Source: Rhodospirillaceae bacterium SYSU D60007 (GTDB taxonomy: Bacteria > Pseudomonadota > Alphaproteobacteria > Reyranellales > Reyranellaceae). From it: a DNA stretch of 64,000 nucleotides. The translations under genes and the position numbers were made by a program. The notes below the pieces were generated by a model. The model did not search any database and was not told where the DNA came from. It was given only the letters and a program-made list of their open reading frames with translations. Positions 26,267 through 35,068 of this stretch are shown in pieces. The DNA lies in NCBI GenBank assembly GCA_003574685.1, contig QOCQ01000004.1, positions 124,001-188,000 of the forward strand, written 5' to 3'. The stretch's first letter is position 1. Each line of letters starts with the position of its first letter.

Positions 26267-26907
26267 CAGCGTAAATCCTTCTGGCCATCGGGCGAATGGC
26301 AATCGGCGGCGTGGAGCCTGAGGAACAGGGCGAAGGCGCGTTGCGCCCGCCGGTTGATCTCCTGGACGGAGGGTTCATCAAGAACGCCGATGACCCGGCG
26401 AATCTGCAAGTCGCCGATCAGCAGGCTGAAGTAGATCTCCGCAGCTTCCGCCTGATCGTTGCAGGTGATTGCGCCCTTGCGCGCGGCGGCTGCCAGGAGG
26501 TCGCGGACAAGGGGCGCAATCACTTCCCGGCCAAACCGGGCGATCGCCTGTCCCAGGGTGCCGGTATCGCTAACATCGCCCGCCGCGGCGCGGTTCAGGG
26601 TAACAGCCTTCTCGCCGGTCACCAGTGCCAGCAGAATCGGCCCCAGCATTGCCAGCGTCGCGAGGGGGTCGTCGGATCGGCGAAGCGATTCTTCCAGGAG
26701 GACCTTTGCCTCACGTGCATTCGCCTCGACCAGTGCGCGGAACAGGCCCTGCTTGTTGCCGTACCATTTGTAGAGCGTCTCGTTGGAAGCCGCCGCGCGC
26801 CGGGCCACGGCGAGCAGCGACGTACTTCGGTAACCGGACTCACGGAGCACGGCATAAGCCGCGTCTTCTATTCTTGCTTGCCGCGCGGCCTGCTTCGTGG
26901 TGCTCAC
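26266..26907 (-). CDS. TetR/AcrR family transcriptional regulator
   Basis: DNA-binding repressor-type protein (213 aa). The N-terminal helix-turn-helix is clear (AAYAVLRESGYRSTSLLAVA, then RRAAASNETLYKWYGNKQGL), with a variable ligand domain after it. The start is taken as GTG at 26907 (VSTTKQAARQARIEDAAY), with GGGAG about 8 nt upstream. The open frame extends to 26991, but that would translate through the palindromic operator at 26929-26950. It heads a co-directional run (DUF1772, FAD oxidoreductase, LLM, decarboxylase-like, amidase) and is divergent from an adenylate cyclase, so it probably represses itself, the run and perhaps the cyclase. Confidence 0.87.
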   Translation of the reverse strand: MSTTKQAARQARIEDAAYAVLRESGYRSTSLLAVARRAAASNETLYKWYGNKQGLFRALVEANAREAKVLLEESLRRSDDPLATLAMLGPILLALVTGEKAVTLNRAAAGDVSDTGTLGQAIARFGREVIAPLVRDLLAAAARKGAITCNDQAEAAEIYFSLLIGDLQIRRVIGVLDEPSVQEINRRAQRAFALFLRLHAADCHSPDGQKDLR

Positions 26908-26928
26908 AGCCTTGCTCCCAGGCTGGAA

Positions 26929-26950
26929 AACCGTACACATTTGTACGGTT
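26929..26950. promoter_or_regulatory. 22-bp perfect palindrome, likely TetR operator
   Basis: AACCGTACA (26929-26937) and TGTACGGTT (26942-26950) are exact inverted arms around a 4-bp spacer. The site lies in the 83-bp gap between the divergent TetR gene (start 26907) and adenylate cyclase gene (start 26991). Position, symmetry and length are as expected for an autoregulatory TetR-family operator covering both promoters. Binding is inferred, not shown. Confidence 0.75.
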
Positions 26951-26990
26951 CTGGTCAAGCCCGGAGGAGCTTCTTTTCGACAGGGGCACA

Positions 26991-28250
26991 ATGACCGAAC
27001 TGCACGAATCCCCGGACGCTCTCAAGGAGTGGCTGGTGCGGCAGGCGTTACTGGCGCCACCGGTGGCACAGGTCGCCGAACGGTTTGCCGGCCGTCTCGC
27101 GGCGATGGGCCTGCCGATATGGCGCGCCCATGTCGGCTTCAGCACGCTGCACCCGCAGGTCGAATCGGTCGGCCTGACGTGGACGCGCGAAGGCAAGCGC
27201 GAGCGCGAGGAGTTCAGCCACGGCGCCTTTGCGAGCATTGCCAATACCAGCCCGTTCTACGATGCAGTGCCGGCGGCGCAGGAAATGGCCCGGAAGGCAG
27301 GCGTGGACATGCAGACCGCGCCAATCCCCATGACGCGCTATCGTCTTGAACGCGGCGAAGGGGTGGCGGCGTACCGGTTGTTGGCCGATTTTCGCGCTGC
27401 GGGCGGCACGGACTACCTGTGCTTTGTCATCATGTTCGGCAATGACGGCCGCTATGACGAATTCTCCTCGGGCGCAGCCGCCAGCTTCACGACCGACCGT
27501 GCCGGCGGATTCTCCGATGCCGAAATCGCCGCCCTGGCCGGGTTGATGCCGCATCTGGGCGTAGCCCTGCGCGCCGGCGCTCATGTGATCACCACCCGCA
27601 CCCTGCTGGAAACCTATCTCGGCGGCGACGTGGGGCGGCGCGTGCTGCGCGGCGAGATCCGGCGCGGATCGGTCGAAGCCATCTCCGCGGCGGTTCTGGT
27701 CGGCGATCTGCGCGGCTTCACGGCGCTCGCCGACCGCATGCCGCGCGAGCGGCTGGTCGGCATGCTGGACGATTATCTCGATTGTCTGGTGGGCCCGGTG
27801 GAAGGAGCGGGCGGCCAGGTGCTGAAATTCCTTGGCGACGGATTGCTCGCGACTTTCGCTTTCGATGATCGGGAGCCATCCACGGTGTGCACAAGCGCGT
27901 TCACCGCCGCGCGGACGGCGCTTGGACGGGTTGATGCGCTGAATGGCCGCCGCAGGCAGAAGCGCCAGCCGGTGACGACGTTCGACCTCGCGCTGCATGC
28001 GGGCGAAGTCCTTTACGGCAATGTCGGGTCACACCGGCGGCTGGATTTCACCGTCGTCGGTCCCGCCGTCAACGAGGCGGCAAGGCTCGAAGCGCTCTGT
28101 GCCGAGCTTGCGGTACCGATAATCGCCAGCCGGCGCTTCGTGGACCTGCTGGCAGCGCCCGGCCAGTTCACGAGTCTGGGCCCGCGCAGGCTGCGCGGTG
28201 TGCGCGATCCGGTGGAAGTCTTTGCTCCGGCAAGTGCAGTTGAGGGCTGA
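26991..28250 (+). CDS. Class III adenylate/guanylate cyclase with N-terminal sensor-like region
   Basis: Protein of 419 aa. Residues 1 to about 200 are an uncharacterised region without membrane segments. Residues about 220-415 are a class III cyclase domain: AAVLVGDLRGFTALADRMP (first metal Asp), GGQVLKFLGDGLLATF (second metal Asp) and FTVVGPAVNEAARLEALC with the transition-state Asn and Arg. It should make cAMP (less likely cGMP) in the cytoplasm. ATG 26991 has CAGGGG close upstream. It is divergent from the TetR gene and shares the 26929-26950 palindrome, so its expression may follow the same signal. The ligand of the N-terminal region is unknown. Confidence 0.87.
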   Translation: MTELHESPDALKEWLVRQALLAPPVAQVAERFAGRLAAMGLPIWRAHVGFSTLHPQVESVGLTWTREGKREREEFSHGAFASIANTSPFYDAVPAAQEMARKAGVDMQTAPIPMTRYRLERGEGVAAYRLLADFRAAGGTDYLCFVIMFGNDGRYDEFSSGAAASFTTDRAGGFSDAEIAALAGLMPHLGVALRAGAHVITTRTLLETYLGGDVGRRVLRGEIRRGSVEAISAAVLVGDLRGFTALADRMPRERLVGMLDDYLDCLVGPVEGAGGQVLKFLGDGLLATFAFDDREPSTVCTSAFTAARTALGRVDALNGRRRQKRQPVTTFDLALHAGEVLYGNVGSHRRLDFTVVGPAVNEAARLEALCAELAVPIIASRRFVDLLAAPGQFTSLGPRRLRGVRDPVEVFAPASAVEG

Positions 28251-28344
28251 GGGAACCTGCACCGGCCTGCCTCATTCTTTCCTCAACTCCAGTGTCCAGT
28301 TGCAGCGCCAAAGCTGTCCCAATGAACGTCATGGAGCTTGCCCC

Positions 28345-29721
28345 ATGCGATCCCGGCTCTATCTCCTTCTCGTCTGCATGGTGTCACTGACCCTCGTGCC
28401 GCTGGCGGCCCACGCCGAAACGCTCCTGCCGTCGCTGTCGCCGGTCCTCAAGCGCGTTTCGCCCGCGGTCGTGAACATCGCAACGACAGCACCGGCGGAG
28501 GCCAATCCGCTGTTTTCCGATCCGTTCTTTCGTCGCTTCTTCGATATCCCGCAGATGCCCATGCAGCGGGAGACGCACGCCGTCGGGTCTGGTGTGATCA
28601 TCGATGCCGACAAGGGTTACGTCATCACTAATGCGCATGTCGTGGAGAAGGCCCGGCGCATCAAGGTCGTGCTCAGCGACCGGCGTGAGCTGACGGCGGA
28701 AGTGGTCGGAACCGATTCCGAAACCGACATCGCCGTGTTGAAAGTGCCGGCGGAGAATCTCACGGAACTGGAGCTCGAAGGTGATACGACAGTCGGCGTT
28801 GGCGATTTCGTGATTGCCATCGGCAACCCGTTCGGCCTTGGGCAGACAGCGACGCTGGGCATCGTCAGCGCCGTGGGCCGCACGGGACTGGGGATCGAAG
28901 GCTACGAGGATTTCATCCAGACCGATGCCTCGATCAATCCCGGCAATTCCGGCGGCGCGCTGGTCAACATGGAGGGAGAGCTGGTGGGTATCAACACCGC
29001 CATCCTCAGCCGAAGCGGCGGCAACATTGGCATCGGGTTCGCCATCCCTGCGCGCATGGCACATCAGGTGGCAAGCCAGCTCATCGAGCATGGCGAGGTC
29101 CGGCGCGGCCAGCTCGGCGTGTCGATCCAGAATCTCACCCCCGACCTGGCGAAGGCGATGGGTCTTGAGCAGATGACAGGTGCCGTCGTTGCGCGCGTGG
29201 TACCGGGTTCGCCGGCCGAGAAGGCCGGCATCGAGTCGGGCGACGTGATCGTGAGCGTGAACGATCGTCCGATCAGGACCAGTGCGGAGCTGCGCAACAC
29301 CATCGGGCTGATGCAGCCGGGTACCGAGGTCGAGATCGGCCTCGTGCGCGACAAGGACCGCAAGACGGTATCGGCGCGCCTGCAGAGCCGTTCGCCACGC
29401 GACGAGTCGCGCCGCGGCCAGGGCAGCGGTACAGGTGAGGACCGTGGCGAGGCGTCGCTTGCCGGCGTGCAGCTTGCGCCGCTGCCGCCCGATCATCCGC
29501 TGGCAACCGAGGTTGAGGGCGGCGTGCTGGTCATCGACGTCTCGCGCGACAGCGAGGCGGCGGAAGACGGGTTGCGGCCCGGCGACGTGATCGTGAGCGT
29601 CAATCGCAAGCCGGTGAAGAGTCCCGGCGACGTACGCGACGCGGCGCGTGCTTCACGCAAAGGTCCGATCCTGCTGAACATCCGCCGCGGCGAGGGCGCC
29701 CTCTTCATCGCCGTCGGTTAG
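28345..29721 (+). CDS. DegQ/MucD-family periplasmic serine endoprotease (HtrA type)
   Basis: Envelope quality-control protease (458 aa) with a signal peptide (MRSRLYLLLVCMVSLTLVPL, cleavage after AHA near residue 23). The trypsin-like domain has the triad His98 (TNAHVV), Asp128 (ETDIAVL) and Ser202 (GNSGG), and two PDZ domains follow (about 245-345 and 375-455). The start is ATG 28345; the upstream extension would bury the signal peptide. A sequence resembling a sigma-E-type -35 (GGAACCT, 28252-28258) lies upstream, though the -10 is poor, so extracytoplasmic stress control is only a suggestion. It is convergent with a sugar dehydrogenase across a nested repeat. Confidence 0.92.
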   Translation: MRSRLYLLLVCMVSLTLVPLAAHAETLLPSLSPVLKRVSPAVVNIATTAPAEANPLFSDPFFRRFFDIPQMPMQRETHAVGSGVIIDADKGYVITNAHVVEKARRIKVVLSDRRELTAEVVGTDSETDIAVLKVPAENLTELELEGDTTVGVGDFVIAIGNPFGLGQTATLGIVSAVGRTGLGIEGYEDFIQTDASINPGNSGGALVNMEGELVGINTAILSRSGGNIGIGFAIPARMAHQVASQLIEHGEVRRGQLGVSIQNLTPDLAKAMGLEQMTGAVVARVVPGSPAEKAGIESGDVIVSVNDRPIRTSAELRNTIGLMQPGTEVEIGLVRDKDRKTVSARLQSRSPRDESRRGQGSGTGEDRGEASLAGVQLAPLPPDHPLATEVEGGVLVIDVSRDSEAAEDGLRPGDVIVSVNRKPVKSPGDVRDAARASRKGPILLNIRRGEGALFIAVG

Positions 29722-29733
29722 ATTCGAAATAGC

Positions 29734-29840
29734 CTTCATGGTGAGCTTGTCGAACCAGGAAGGCGTCGCACAGCGGCGGGGGCACCGCTTCATGGTTCGA
29801 CCCGGTGGATGCGGAGCATCCACCTGCGCTCACCATGAAG
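29734..29840. repeat. Nested inverted repeat (REP-like, 107 bp) between convergent genes
   Basis: Three stacked perfect pairings give a branched hairpin. CTTCATGGTGAGC (29734-29746) pairs with 29828-29840, GTCGAACCA (29749-29757) pairs with 29793-29801, and GGTGGATGC (29804-29812) pairs with 29816-29824 over a 3-nt loop. It lies just after the degQ-like stop and before the 3' end of the convergent sugar dehydrogenase, so it may terminate both. CATGGTTCGAC/GCTCACCATG palindromes are common dispersed repeats in alphaproteobacterial genomes. Confidence 0.82.
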
Positions 29841-29862
29841 CGATTCTCTACCGCCAAATGCG

Positions 29863-31212
29863 CTACTCTGCCGGTGTGACGCGCCAGACGATGTTGCCGA
29901 CATCGTCGGCGACCAGCAGGGCGCCGGCCCGGTCGATGACGACGCCGACGGGCCGGCCGAGCGCTTCACCGTCCTCGTTGAGGAAGCCGGTCAGGATGTC
30001 GAGGGGCTGGCCGACGGGGTGACCATCCCGGAAGGGCACGAAGATCACCTTGTAGCCGCTGGGCGGGTTGCGGTTCCACGATCCGTGCAGCCCGACGAAG
30101 GCGCCGCTGCGCAGCGCTTCGGGCAACTGCGTGCCTTCGGCGAAGGCCAGCCCGAGCGGCGCGGTGTGATTGCCAAGCGCGTAATCGGGCACGATGGCCG
30201 TGGCGACGAGCTCGCTCTTCTGCGGCAGGACACGCGTGTCCACATGCTTGCCCCAGTAGCTGTAGGGCCAGCCGTAAAAGCCGCCATCCTTCACCGAGGT
30301 GAGATAGTCGGGCACCAGGTCGCTGCCCAGCTCATCGCGCTCGTTCACCACCGTCCAGAGCGCGCCGGTCTGCGGCTGCCAGGCCATGCCGTTGGGATTG
30401 CGCAAGCCGGTGGCGAACACACGCGTGTTGCCGCTGGCCAGATCGATTTCCAGGATCGCAGCGCGCCGGTCTTCCTTCTCAAGCCCGTTCTCGCCGACAT
30501 TGCTGTTCGAGCCTACGGTGGCGTAGAGACGCGCGCCGTCCGGGCCGGCGATGATGTTCTTCGTCCAGTGGTGATTGAGTGGACCTGCCGGCAGATCGGC
30601 AACCTTCGTCCCTGGGCCGTCGACGTTGGTTTGGCCCGTCTTGTACGGGAAGTGCAGGACGGCGTCGGTGTTGGCTACGTAGAGGCTGTCGCCTATCAGC
30701 GCCATACCGAACGGCGAGTTCAGCCCTTCCAGGAAAGCCGTTTTCAACTCGGCCTTGCCGTCGCCGTCGGCGTCGCGCAGGAGAGTGATGCGGTTGGCAC
30801 TGGGGACACCCGCACCGGCGCGCTTCTGGGCCTGCTTGAAAAACCAGCCGCGAATGCCCTTGCCCTGCTCCGGACGCTCTGGCGCGTTGGTCTCGGCGAC
30901 CAGAACGTCGCCATTCGGCAGCACATAGAGCCAGCGCGGATGGTCGAGGCCCTGGGCGTAGCGCGTCACAGCGAGGCCGTCGGCAGGCTTGGGCGCGGCA
31001 TTGTCGGGCCATCCCTTTGCGGGCGCGATGTTGACGGTCGGGATGAGCGTTTCTGCGGATGGGGGCAGGGTGGGATCCGGCCCGAAACTCGCATGTGGCG
31101 GAAGCCTGGCCTTGTCCTCGGAAATGGCGAAACAGCCGGCCACCACTGCGATAGTTGCGAGGACCGCGACGGCTGCCGCCCCTCCGAGCACGGCCTTCAC
31201 TGCCCGCTTCAT
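29863..31212 (-). CDS. PQQ-dependent sugar dehydrogenase / sorbosone dehydrogenase family lipoprotein
   Basis: Periplasmic beta-propeller dehydrogenase (449 aa). The leader [20 protein letters not shown] ends in VVAGC, a likely lipobox, suggesting an outer- or inner-membrane lipoprotein. Propeller motifs of the GSDH/YliI/L-sorbosone dehydrogenase family follow: [68 protein letters not shown] and [18 protein letters not shown]. The start is ATG 31212 with GAGAGG upstream, not the longer frame. It oxidises an unknown sugar or alcohol and could feed electrons to the cytochrome c and oxidase genes upstream on the same strand. Confidence 0.85.
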   Translation of the reverse strand: MKRAVKAVLGGAAAVAVLATIAVVAGCFAISEDKARLPPHASFGPDPTLPPSAETLIPTVNIAPAKGWPDNAAPKPADGLAVTRYAQGLDHPRWLYVLPNGDVLVAETNAPERPEQGKGIRGWFFKQAQKRAGAGVPSANRITLLRDADGDGKAELKTAFLEGLNSPFGMALIGDSLYVANTDAVLHFPYKTGQTNVDGPGTKVADLPAGPLNHHWTKNIIAGPDGARLYATVGSNSNVGENGLEKEDRRAAILEIDLASGNTRVFATGLRNPNGMAWQPQTGALWTVVNERDELGSDLVPDYLTSVKDGGFYGWPYSYWGKHVDTRVLPQKSELVATAIVPDYALGNHTAPLGLAFAEGTQLPEALRSGAFVGLHGSWNRNPPSGYKVIFVPFRDGHPVGQPLDILTGFLNEDGEALGRPVGVVIDRAGALLVADDVGNIVWRVTPAE

Positions 31213-31275
31213 GAGCGCCTCTCGCGGATGTTGCCGGTCTGGCGTCAACGGCGCCATTCCAGCCCGGTTCCGATG

Positions 31276-31581
31276 TCAGGGTGAGGTGCACACCGGAACG
31301 ATGAGGACCGTGATGCCGAGCCAGGCAACGGCAATGGCGGACAACACCGTCAGCAGGAGGGTGACATCGCGGCGGAACCGTACGGCGGTGCCCGGGGTCA
31401 TCCCGGCGAGCAGCAGGGTCAGCAAGGCGGCGAGGGTTGCTATCCCCACCGCCATGGCCACGGATGCTTCAGCGGTACCGGGCGGTCGAATGGCGCAGAG
31501 CGCTGTGTGTGCGCCGTAGACAACAGCGAAATGCGCGGCCCAGACGATGGGCCCCAGCACCAGTCGGATCAAGAGAGGCAT
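31276..31581 (-). CDS. Small membrane protein in oxidase cluster (hypothetical)
   Basis: Protein of 101 aa with three hydrophobic helices (PIVWAAHFAVVYGAHTAL, AMAVGIATLAALLTLLLAG and LLLTVLSAIAVAWLGITVL). No named family is recognised from sequence alone. Similar small proteins commonly follow alternative heme-copper oxidase genes, where they may act as accessory or assembly subunits. ATG 31581 lies 12 bp after the fused oxidase subunit gene and upstream of the sugar dehydrogenase, so it is very likely in the same transcript. The function is inferred from position only. Confidence 0.7.
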   Translation of the reverse strand: MPLLIRLVLGPIVWAAHFAVVYGAHTALCAIRPPGTAEASVAMAVGIATLAALLTLLLAGMTPGTAVRFRRDVTLLLTVLSAIAVAWLGITVLIVPVCTSP

Positions 31582-31593
31582 TGCGGGCGCCCA

Positions 31594-34128
31594 TCAGAGG
31601 AGGCGAGGGAAGCCATGCACGAGCACGAGCCCAACGAGCCCCTGGCCCGCGCCATACCAGCCGAGCAGGGCTGTATTGTCGAATGCCAGGCGGCGTACGT
31701 TGTCGAGCTTGCCGGCGGCGTAGCGGGCGATGGCGAACAGGCTCATGATCAGCACGGTGATCACGACCTGCCCCGTCAGGGTGGCGCCAAGGTAGACCAT
31801 GGCGGCATAGGCGCTGTCGGCTGGCCGCAAGCCGGCGGTCCAGTGGCCGAAGATCTCAACGATGGTGGCAGCCGTCAGGCAAAGGCTTGCGATGAGCGTC
31901 AGCGCGGGACTGACGTGCCGCAGCGGCCGCGTCCACGCCAGCCCGCGGCCAGCCACGACGAGCAGTCCCGTGCCGGCCAGCAGCAGCGCCCCTGACAGCA
32001 CCGGCCATTCGACGCCGGGCAGCAGCGGCGAGTCGCCGGTAGCCCAGACCTCAGGGGATACGGTCCAGAGGTAGAGGTAGGAGAACATCCAGGCGAGATA
32101 AAGTGAGGCGGCGACCAGCATCAGCACGACCATTGCCCACCACGAATGCGAGGTCGGGCCCGTCCTGTAGGTTGGCAGGCTGATTCCGGCGCCGATCGGG
32201 ACAGGACCCTTGCCGGGACCGAGATCGAGCTGCCAGACCCACACCAGGCACGACAGCACCGCGAGCACGCCGCAGGCGATGGCCGGCACCACCACCTTGA
32301 CCGTCAGCAACAGGAAACAGGCGGCGGTGAAGACGGCGGCGAAGAAATGCGCCCAGCCAGGCCCGGGCATGCGGATGACATACTCCGGGGTCGCGTCAAC
32401 GGGAGAAGTCACGATCGTTTCGCGGCCACCGGTCGGCGCGTTGGGCAGGTAGTACCGGCCCTGCTCGACGTCGCGGGCGAGACCGGGCTGCTCCCATAGC
32501 GGTTCGCGACTGGTGACGTGCGGAATGCTGCGGGTCGAGTAGACGTCGTTGGGCAGCCATTCCAGCGTACCGGCCTGCCAGGGATTGTCGGGGCCCTTGC
32601 CGCGGCGAAATCTCAGGCCAAGGTCAATCACGAACAGCAGAACGCCCGCAGCCAGGATGAAGGCGCCAATGGTTGAAACGAGGTTGGGCAGATCCCAGCC
32701 GATGTCCGCGGGATACGTCCACACGCGCCGTGGCATGCCCATCAGGCCAGCGATGTGCATGGGAAAGAACGTCACGTTGAAGCCGACGAACATCAGCCAG
32801 AACACCCAGCGCCCGAACCGCTCGGATAAGGCGCGCCGGCTGACCATCGGGGCCCAGTAGTAGAACGTCGCGAACAGGGGAAAGACCATGCCGCCGATCA
32901 GCACGTAGTGGAAATGCGCCACCACGAAATAGGTGTCGTGTGCCTGGAAGTCGAACGGCACCACGGCCACCATGACGCCGGTAAGCCCGCCGACCGTGAA
33001 GATGAACAGAAAACCCAGCACAAAAAGCGACGGCGTGGTGATCCGGAATCTTCCGCGGCCCGCGGCCATGGTGGCGATCCACGAGAAGACCTGGATTCCT
33101 GACGGCACCGCGACCGCCATGCTGGCGGCCGAGAAGAAGGCAAGGCTCAGGGCCGGAATGCCCGTCGTGAACATGTGGTGCACCCAGAGCCCGAAGCTGA
33201 AAAAGCCCGTGGCGATGAGTGCCACCACGATGAGCCGGTAACCGACCAGCGGTGTACGCGCCATGGTTGGCACGATCATCGAGACCAGCCCCGCGGCCGG
33301 CAGGAAGATGATGTAGACCTCGGGATGGCCGAAGAACCAGAACAGATGCTGCCACAGAAGGGAGTCTCCTCCCCTGGCGGCCGTGAAGAACGGCCAGCCG
33401 AACGACCGCTCGATCTCCAGCATCATCGTGGCGAGGATGACCGCGGGAAAGGCGAAGACGATCATCGCGGCGAAGATCAGCATCGACCACGCGAAGATCG
33501 GCATCTTGTCGAGCGACATCCCCGGCGGGCGTGTTCGCAGCACACCGACGATGATCTCGACGGCGCCGGCGATGGCCGAGATCTCGATGAAGCCGATGCC
33601 GAGCAGCCAGAAATCGGCGCTGTCGCCGGGAGAAAACTCGGTCAGCGTCAGCGGCGGGTACATGAACCAGCCGCCGCGCGGTGCAAGGTCGTAGAATATC
33701 GTCGAAAAAAACACCAGCCCGCCGATCACATAGGCCCAGATGGCAAAGGCGCTCAGCCGCGGGAAGGGCAGATCGCGCGCCGCCAGCATCTGCGGCAGCA
33801 GCATCACGCCCAGCGCCTCCATCGCCGGCACGGCGAAGAGGAACATCATGGTCGTGCCATGGACCGTGAAGAGCTGATTGTAGAGATCCTGGCTCAGCAG
33901 CGTGCTGTCGCCGGCCGCGAGCTGGGCGCGCATCAGCAGCCCCAGCAAACCGGCAAGAATGAAGAACAGGAACGCCATGCCGATATAGAAGATGCCGATC
34001 ACCGTGTTGTTGACCGCGGTGAGGCGGCGCCAGCCGCGCGGCGTTGCCCAGATGCGCAGCAGCTCCTCGCGCTCGCGCGCAGGACGCGGCAGCGGATTGG
34101 GCAGGTCGGCTGGCGGGCTCTCGTTCAT
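31594..34128 (-). CDS. Cytochrome c oxidase, fused subunit I + III
   Basis: Heme-copper oxidase core (844 aa). Residues 1 to about 545 are subunit I: CuB ligands His268 (GHPEVY, cross-linking Tyr272), His317 and His318 (WVHHMF), and heme ligands in HFHYVLIGG. Residues about 590-844 are subunit III with the typical membrane helices (GATLTGQVVITVLIMS near the end). Two proton-path positions are unusual: the K-channel Lys (Paracoccus Lys354) aligns with Gln346 (SGIQVFSW), and the D-channel Asn aligns with Ser126 after Asp119, while Glu270 of the D-channel is kept. It probably receives electrons from the heme c domain of subunit II. It resembles alternative rhizobial oxidases (CoxMNOP type). Confidence 0.92.
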   Translation of the reverse strand: MNESPPADLPNPLPRPAREREELLRIWATPRGWRRLTAVNNTVIGIFYIGMAFLFFILAGLLGLLMRAQLAAGDSTLLSQDLYNQLFTVHGTTMMFLFAVPAMEALGVMLLPQMLAARDLPFPRLSAFAIWAYVIGGLVFFSTIFYDLAPRGGWFMYPPLTLTEFSPGDSADFWLLGIGFIEISAIAGAVEIIVGVLRTRPPGMSLDKMPIFAWSMLIFAAMIVFAFPAVILATMMLEIERSFGWPFFTAARGGDSLLWQHLFWFFGHPEVYIIFLPAAGLVSMIVPTMARTPLVGYRLIVVALIATGFFSFGLWVHHMFTTGIPALSLAFFSAASMAVAVPSGIQVFSWIATMAAGRGRFRITTPSLFVLGFLFIFTVGGLTGVMVAVVPFDFQAHDTYFVVAHFHYVLIGGMVFPLFATFYYWAPMVSRRALSERFGRWVFWLMFVGFNVTFFPMHIAGLMGMPRRVWTYPADIGWDLPNLVSTIGAFILAAGVLLFVIDLGLRFRRGKGPDNPWQAGTLEWLPNDVYSTRSIPHVTSREPLWEQPGLARDVEQGRYYLPNAPTGGRETIVTSPVDATPEYVIRMPGPGWAHFFAAVFTAACFLLLTVKVVVPAIACGVLAVLSCLVWVWQLDLGPGKGPVPIGAGISLPTYRTGPTSHSWWAMVVLMLVAASLYLAWMFSYLYLWTVSPEVWATGDSPLLPGVEWPVLSGALLLAGTGLLVVAGRGLAWTRPLRHVSPALTLIASLCLTAATIVEIFGHWTAGLRPADSAYAAMVYLGATLTGQVVITVLIMSLFAIARYAAGKLDNVRRLAFDNTALLGWYGAGQGLVGLVLVHGFPRLL

Positions 34129-34135
34129 TGTTCGG

Positions 34136-35068
34136 CTATTTCAGGCCGGCGAGATAACGGGAAAGCGCGGCAAGCTGACGATCGTCGAAGATGGCGAACG
34201 GCGGCATGCGATTTTGCGGCTTGATGTGCTGGTTGTCGCGAATCCAGCGACCGATCGCGGCTGCATCGTTGCTCATGGTTGCGGCCGCCAGCGACAGGCG
34301 GCCGCCGACATGGGTGAGGTCCGGCCCGATGCGCCCGGCAGCGTCGGTGCCGCGAATCGTGTGGCAGGCGCCGCAACCGCTGGTGATGAACAGCGTCTGG
34401 CCCAGCCGGGTCTCGGCATCCGCAGGCGGGATTGCCGGCCCGGATTCGTGCGCAAGCCAGGATTCGAACTCGGTCGCGTTCAATGCGACAACGTGGAAAG
34501 ACATCAGGGCGTGGGCACCACCGCAGTATTCGGCGCATTGCCCGCGGCTGACTCCGGTCGCATTCGCAACCAGGCTCATCACGTTTGTACGGCCAGGTAT
34601 CATGTCGACCTTGCCGGCAAGGCTGGGGACCCAGAATGAATGGATCACGTCGGCCGTGCGCAGTTCGACGTTGACGGTGCGACCGACGGGGATGCGCAAT
34701 TCGTTGGCGCTCTCGAAACTGCGGCCGCCGGCTCCAGGGTAGATGACGCGCCACCACCAGCGTTCACCTACAACGGCAACGCGCAGGGCGTCTGGATCGC
34801 TGTGCACAGCGCCGGCGCGCAGCGCGAACAGTCCCCAGGCCAGCAAGGCAGTCAGCAGACAAACCGGCAGAACGATGCCGACCCAGACCACCAGCCGTTC
34901 CGATCTGAGCCAGCCTCGACCGGGCGAGTCTCCCTTCAGTGCCAAAGCCGTCAGCACGGCGACGGCAAGCATGATCAGCGTGCCCCCGCCCAGCATCGTC
35001 CAGAACAGTGTCGCGATGCGCTCGGCATCCTGCCCCCGCGGCGCCAGCACCGACTGCACGCCGTTCAT
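34136..35068 (-). CDS. Cytochrome c oxidase subunit II with fused heme c domain (caa3 type)
   Basis: Electron-entry subunit (310 aa). Two N-terminal membrane helices are followed by the cupredoxin domain with CuA ligands: His in VIHSFWVP near residue 143, then Cys178, Glu180, Cys182, His186 and Met189 (CAEYCGGAHALM). A C-terminal cytochrome c domain carries one heme site, Cys232-Cys235-His236 (CGACH), with a Met in NRMPPF as probable axial ligand. It is periplasmic, anchored in the inner membrane. It overlaps the tri-heme cytochrome by 4 bp and precedes subunit I+III by 7 bp. ATG 35068. Confidence 0.92.
   Translation of the reverse strand: MNGVQSVLAPRGQDAERIATLFWTMLGGGTLIMLAVAVLTALALKGDSPGRGWLRSERLVVWVGIVLPVCLLTALLAWGLFALRAGAVHSDPDALRVAVVGERWWWRVIYPGAGGRSFESANELRIPVGRTVNVELRTADVIHSFWVPSLAGKVDMIPGRTNVMSLVANATGVSRGQCAEYCGGAHALMSFHVVALNATEFESWLAHESGPAIPPADAETRLGQTLFITSGCGACHTIRGTDAAGRIGPDLTHVGGRLSLAAATMSNDAAAIGRWIRDNQHIKPQNRMPPFAIFDDRQLAALSRYLAGLK

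Noticed and set aside
33175-34224. Antisense open frame of about 350 codons over the oxidase subunit I gene
   Set aside because: Low-complexity charged translation; the reverse-strand oxidase is unambiguous.
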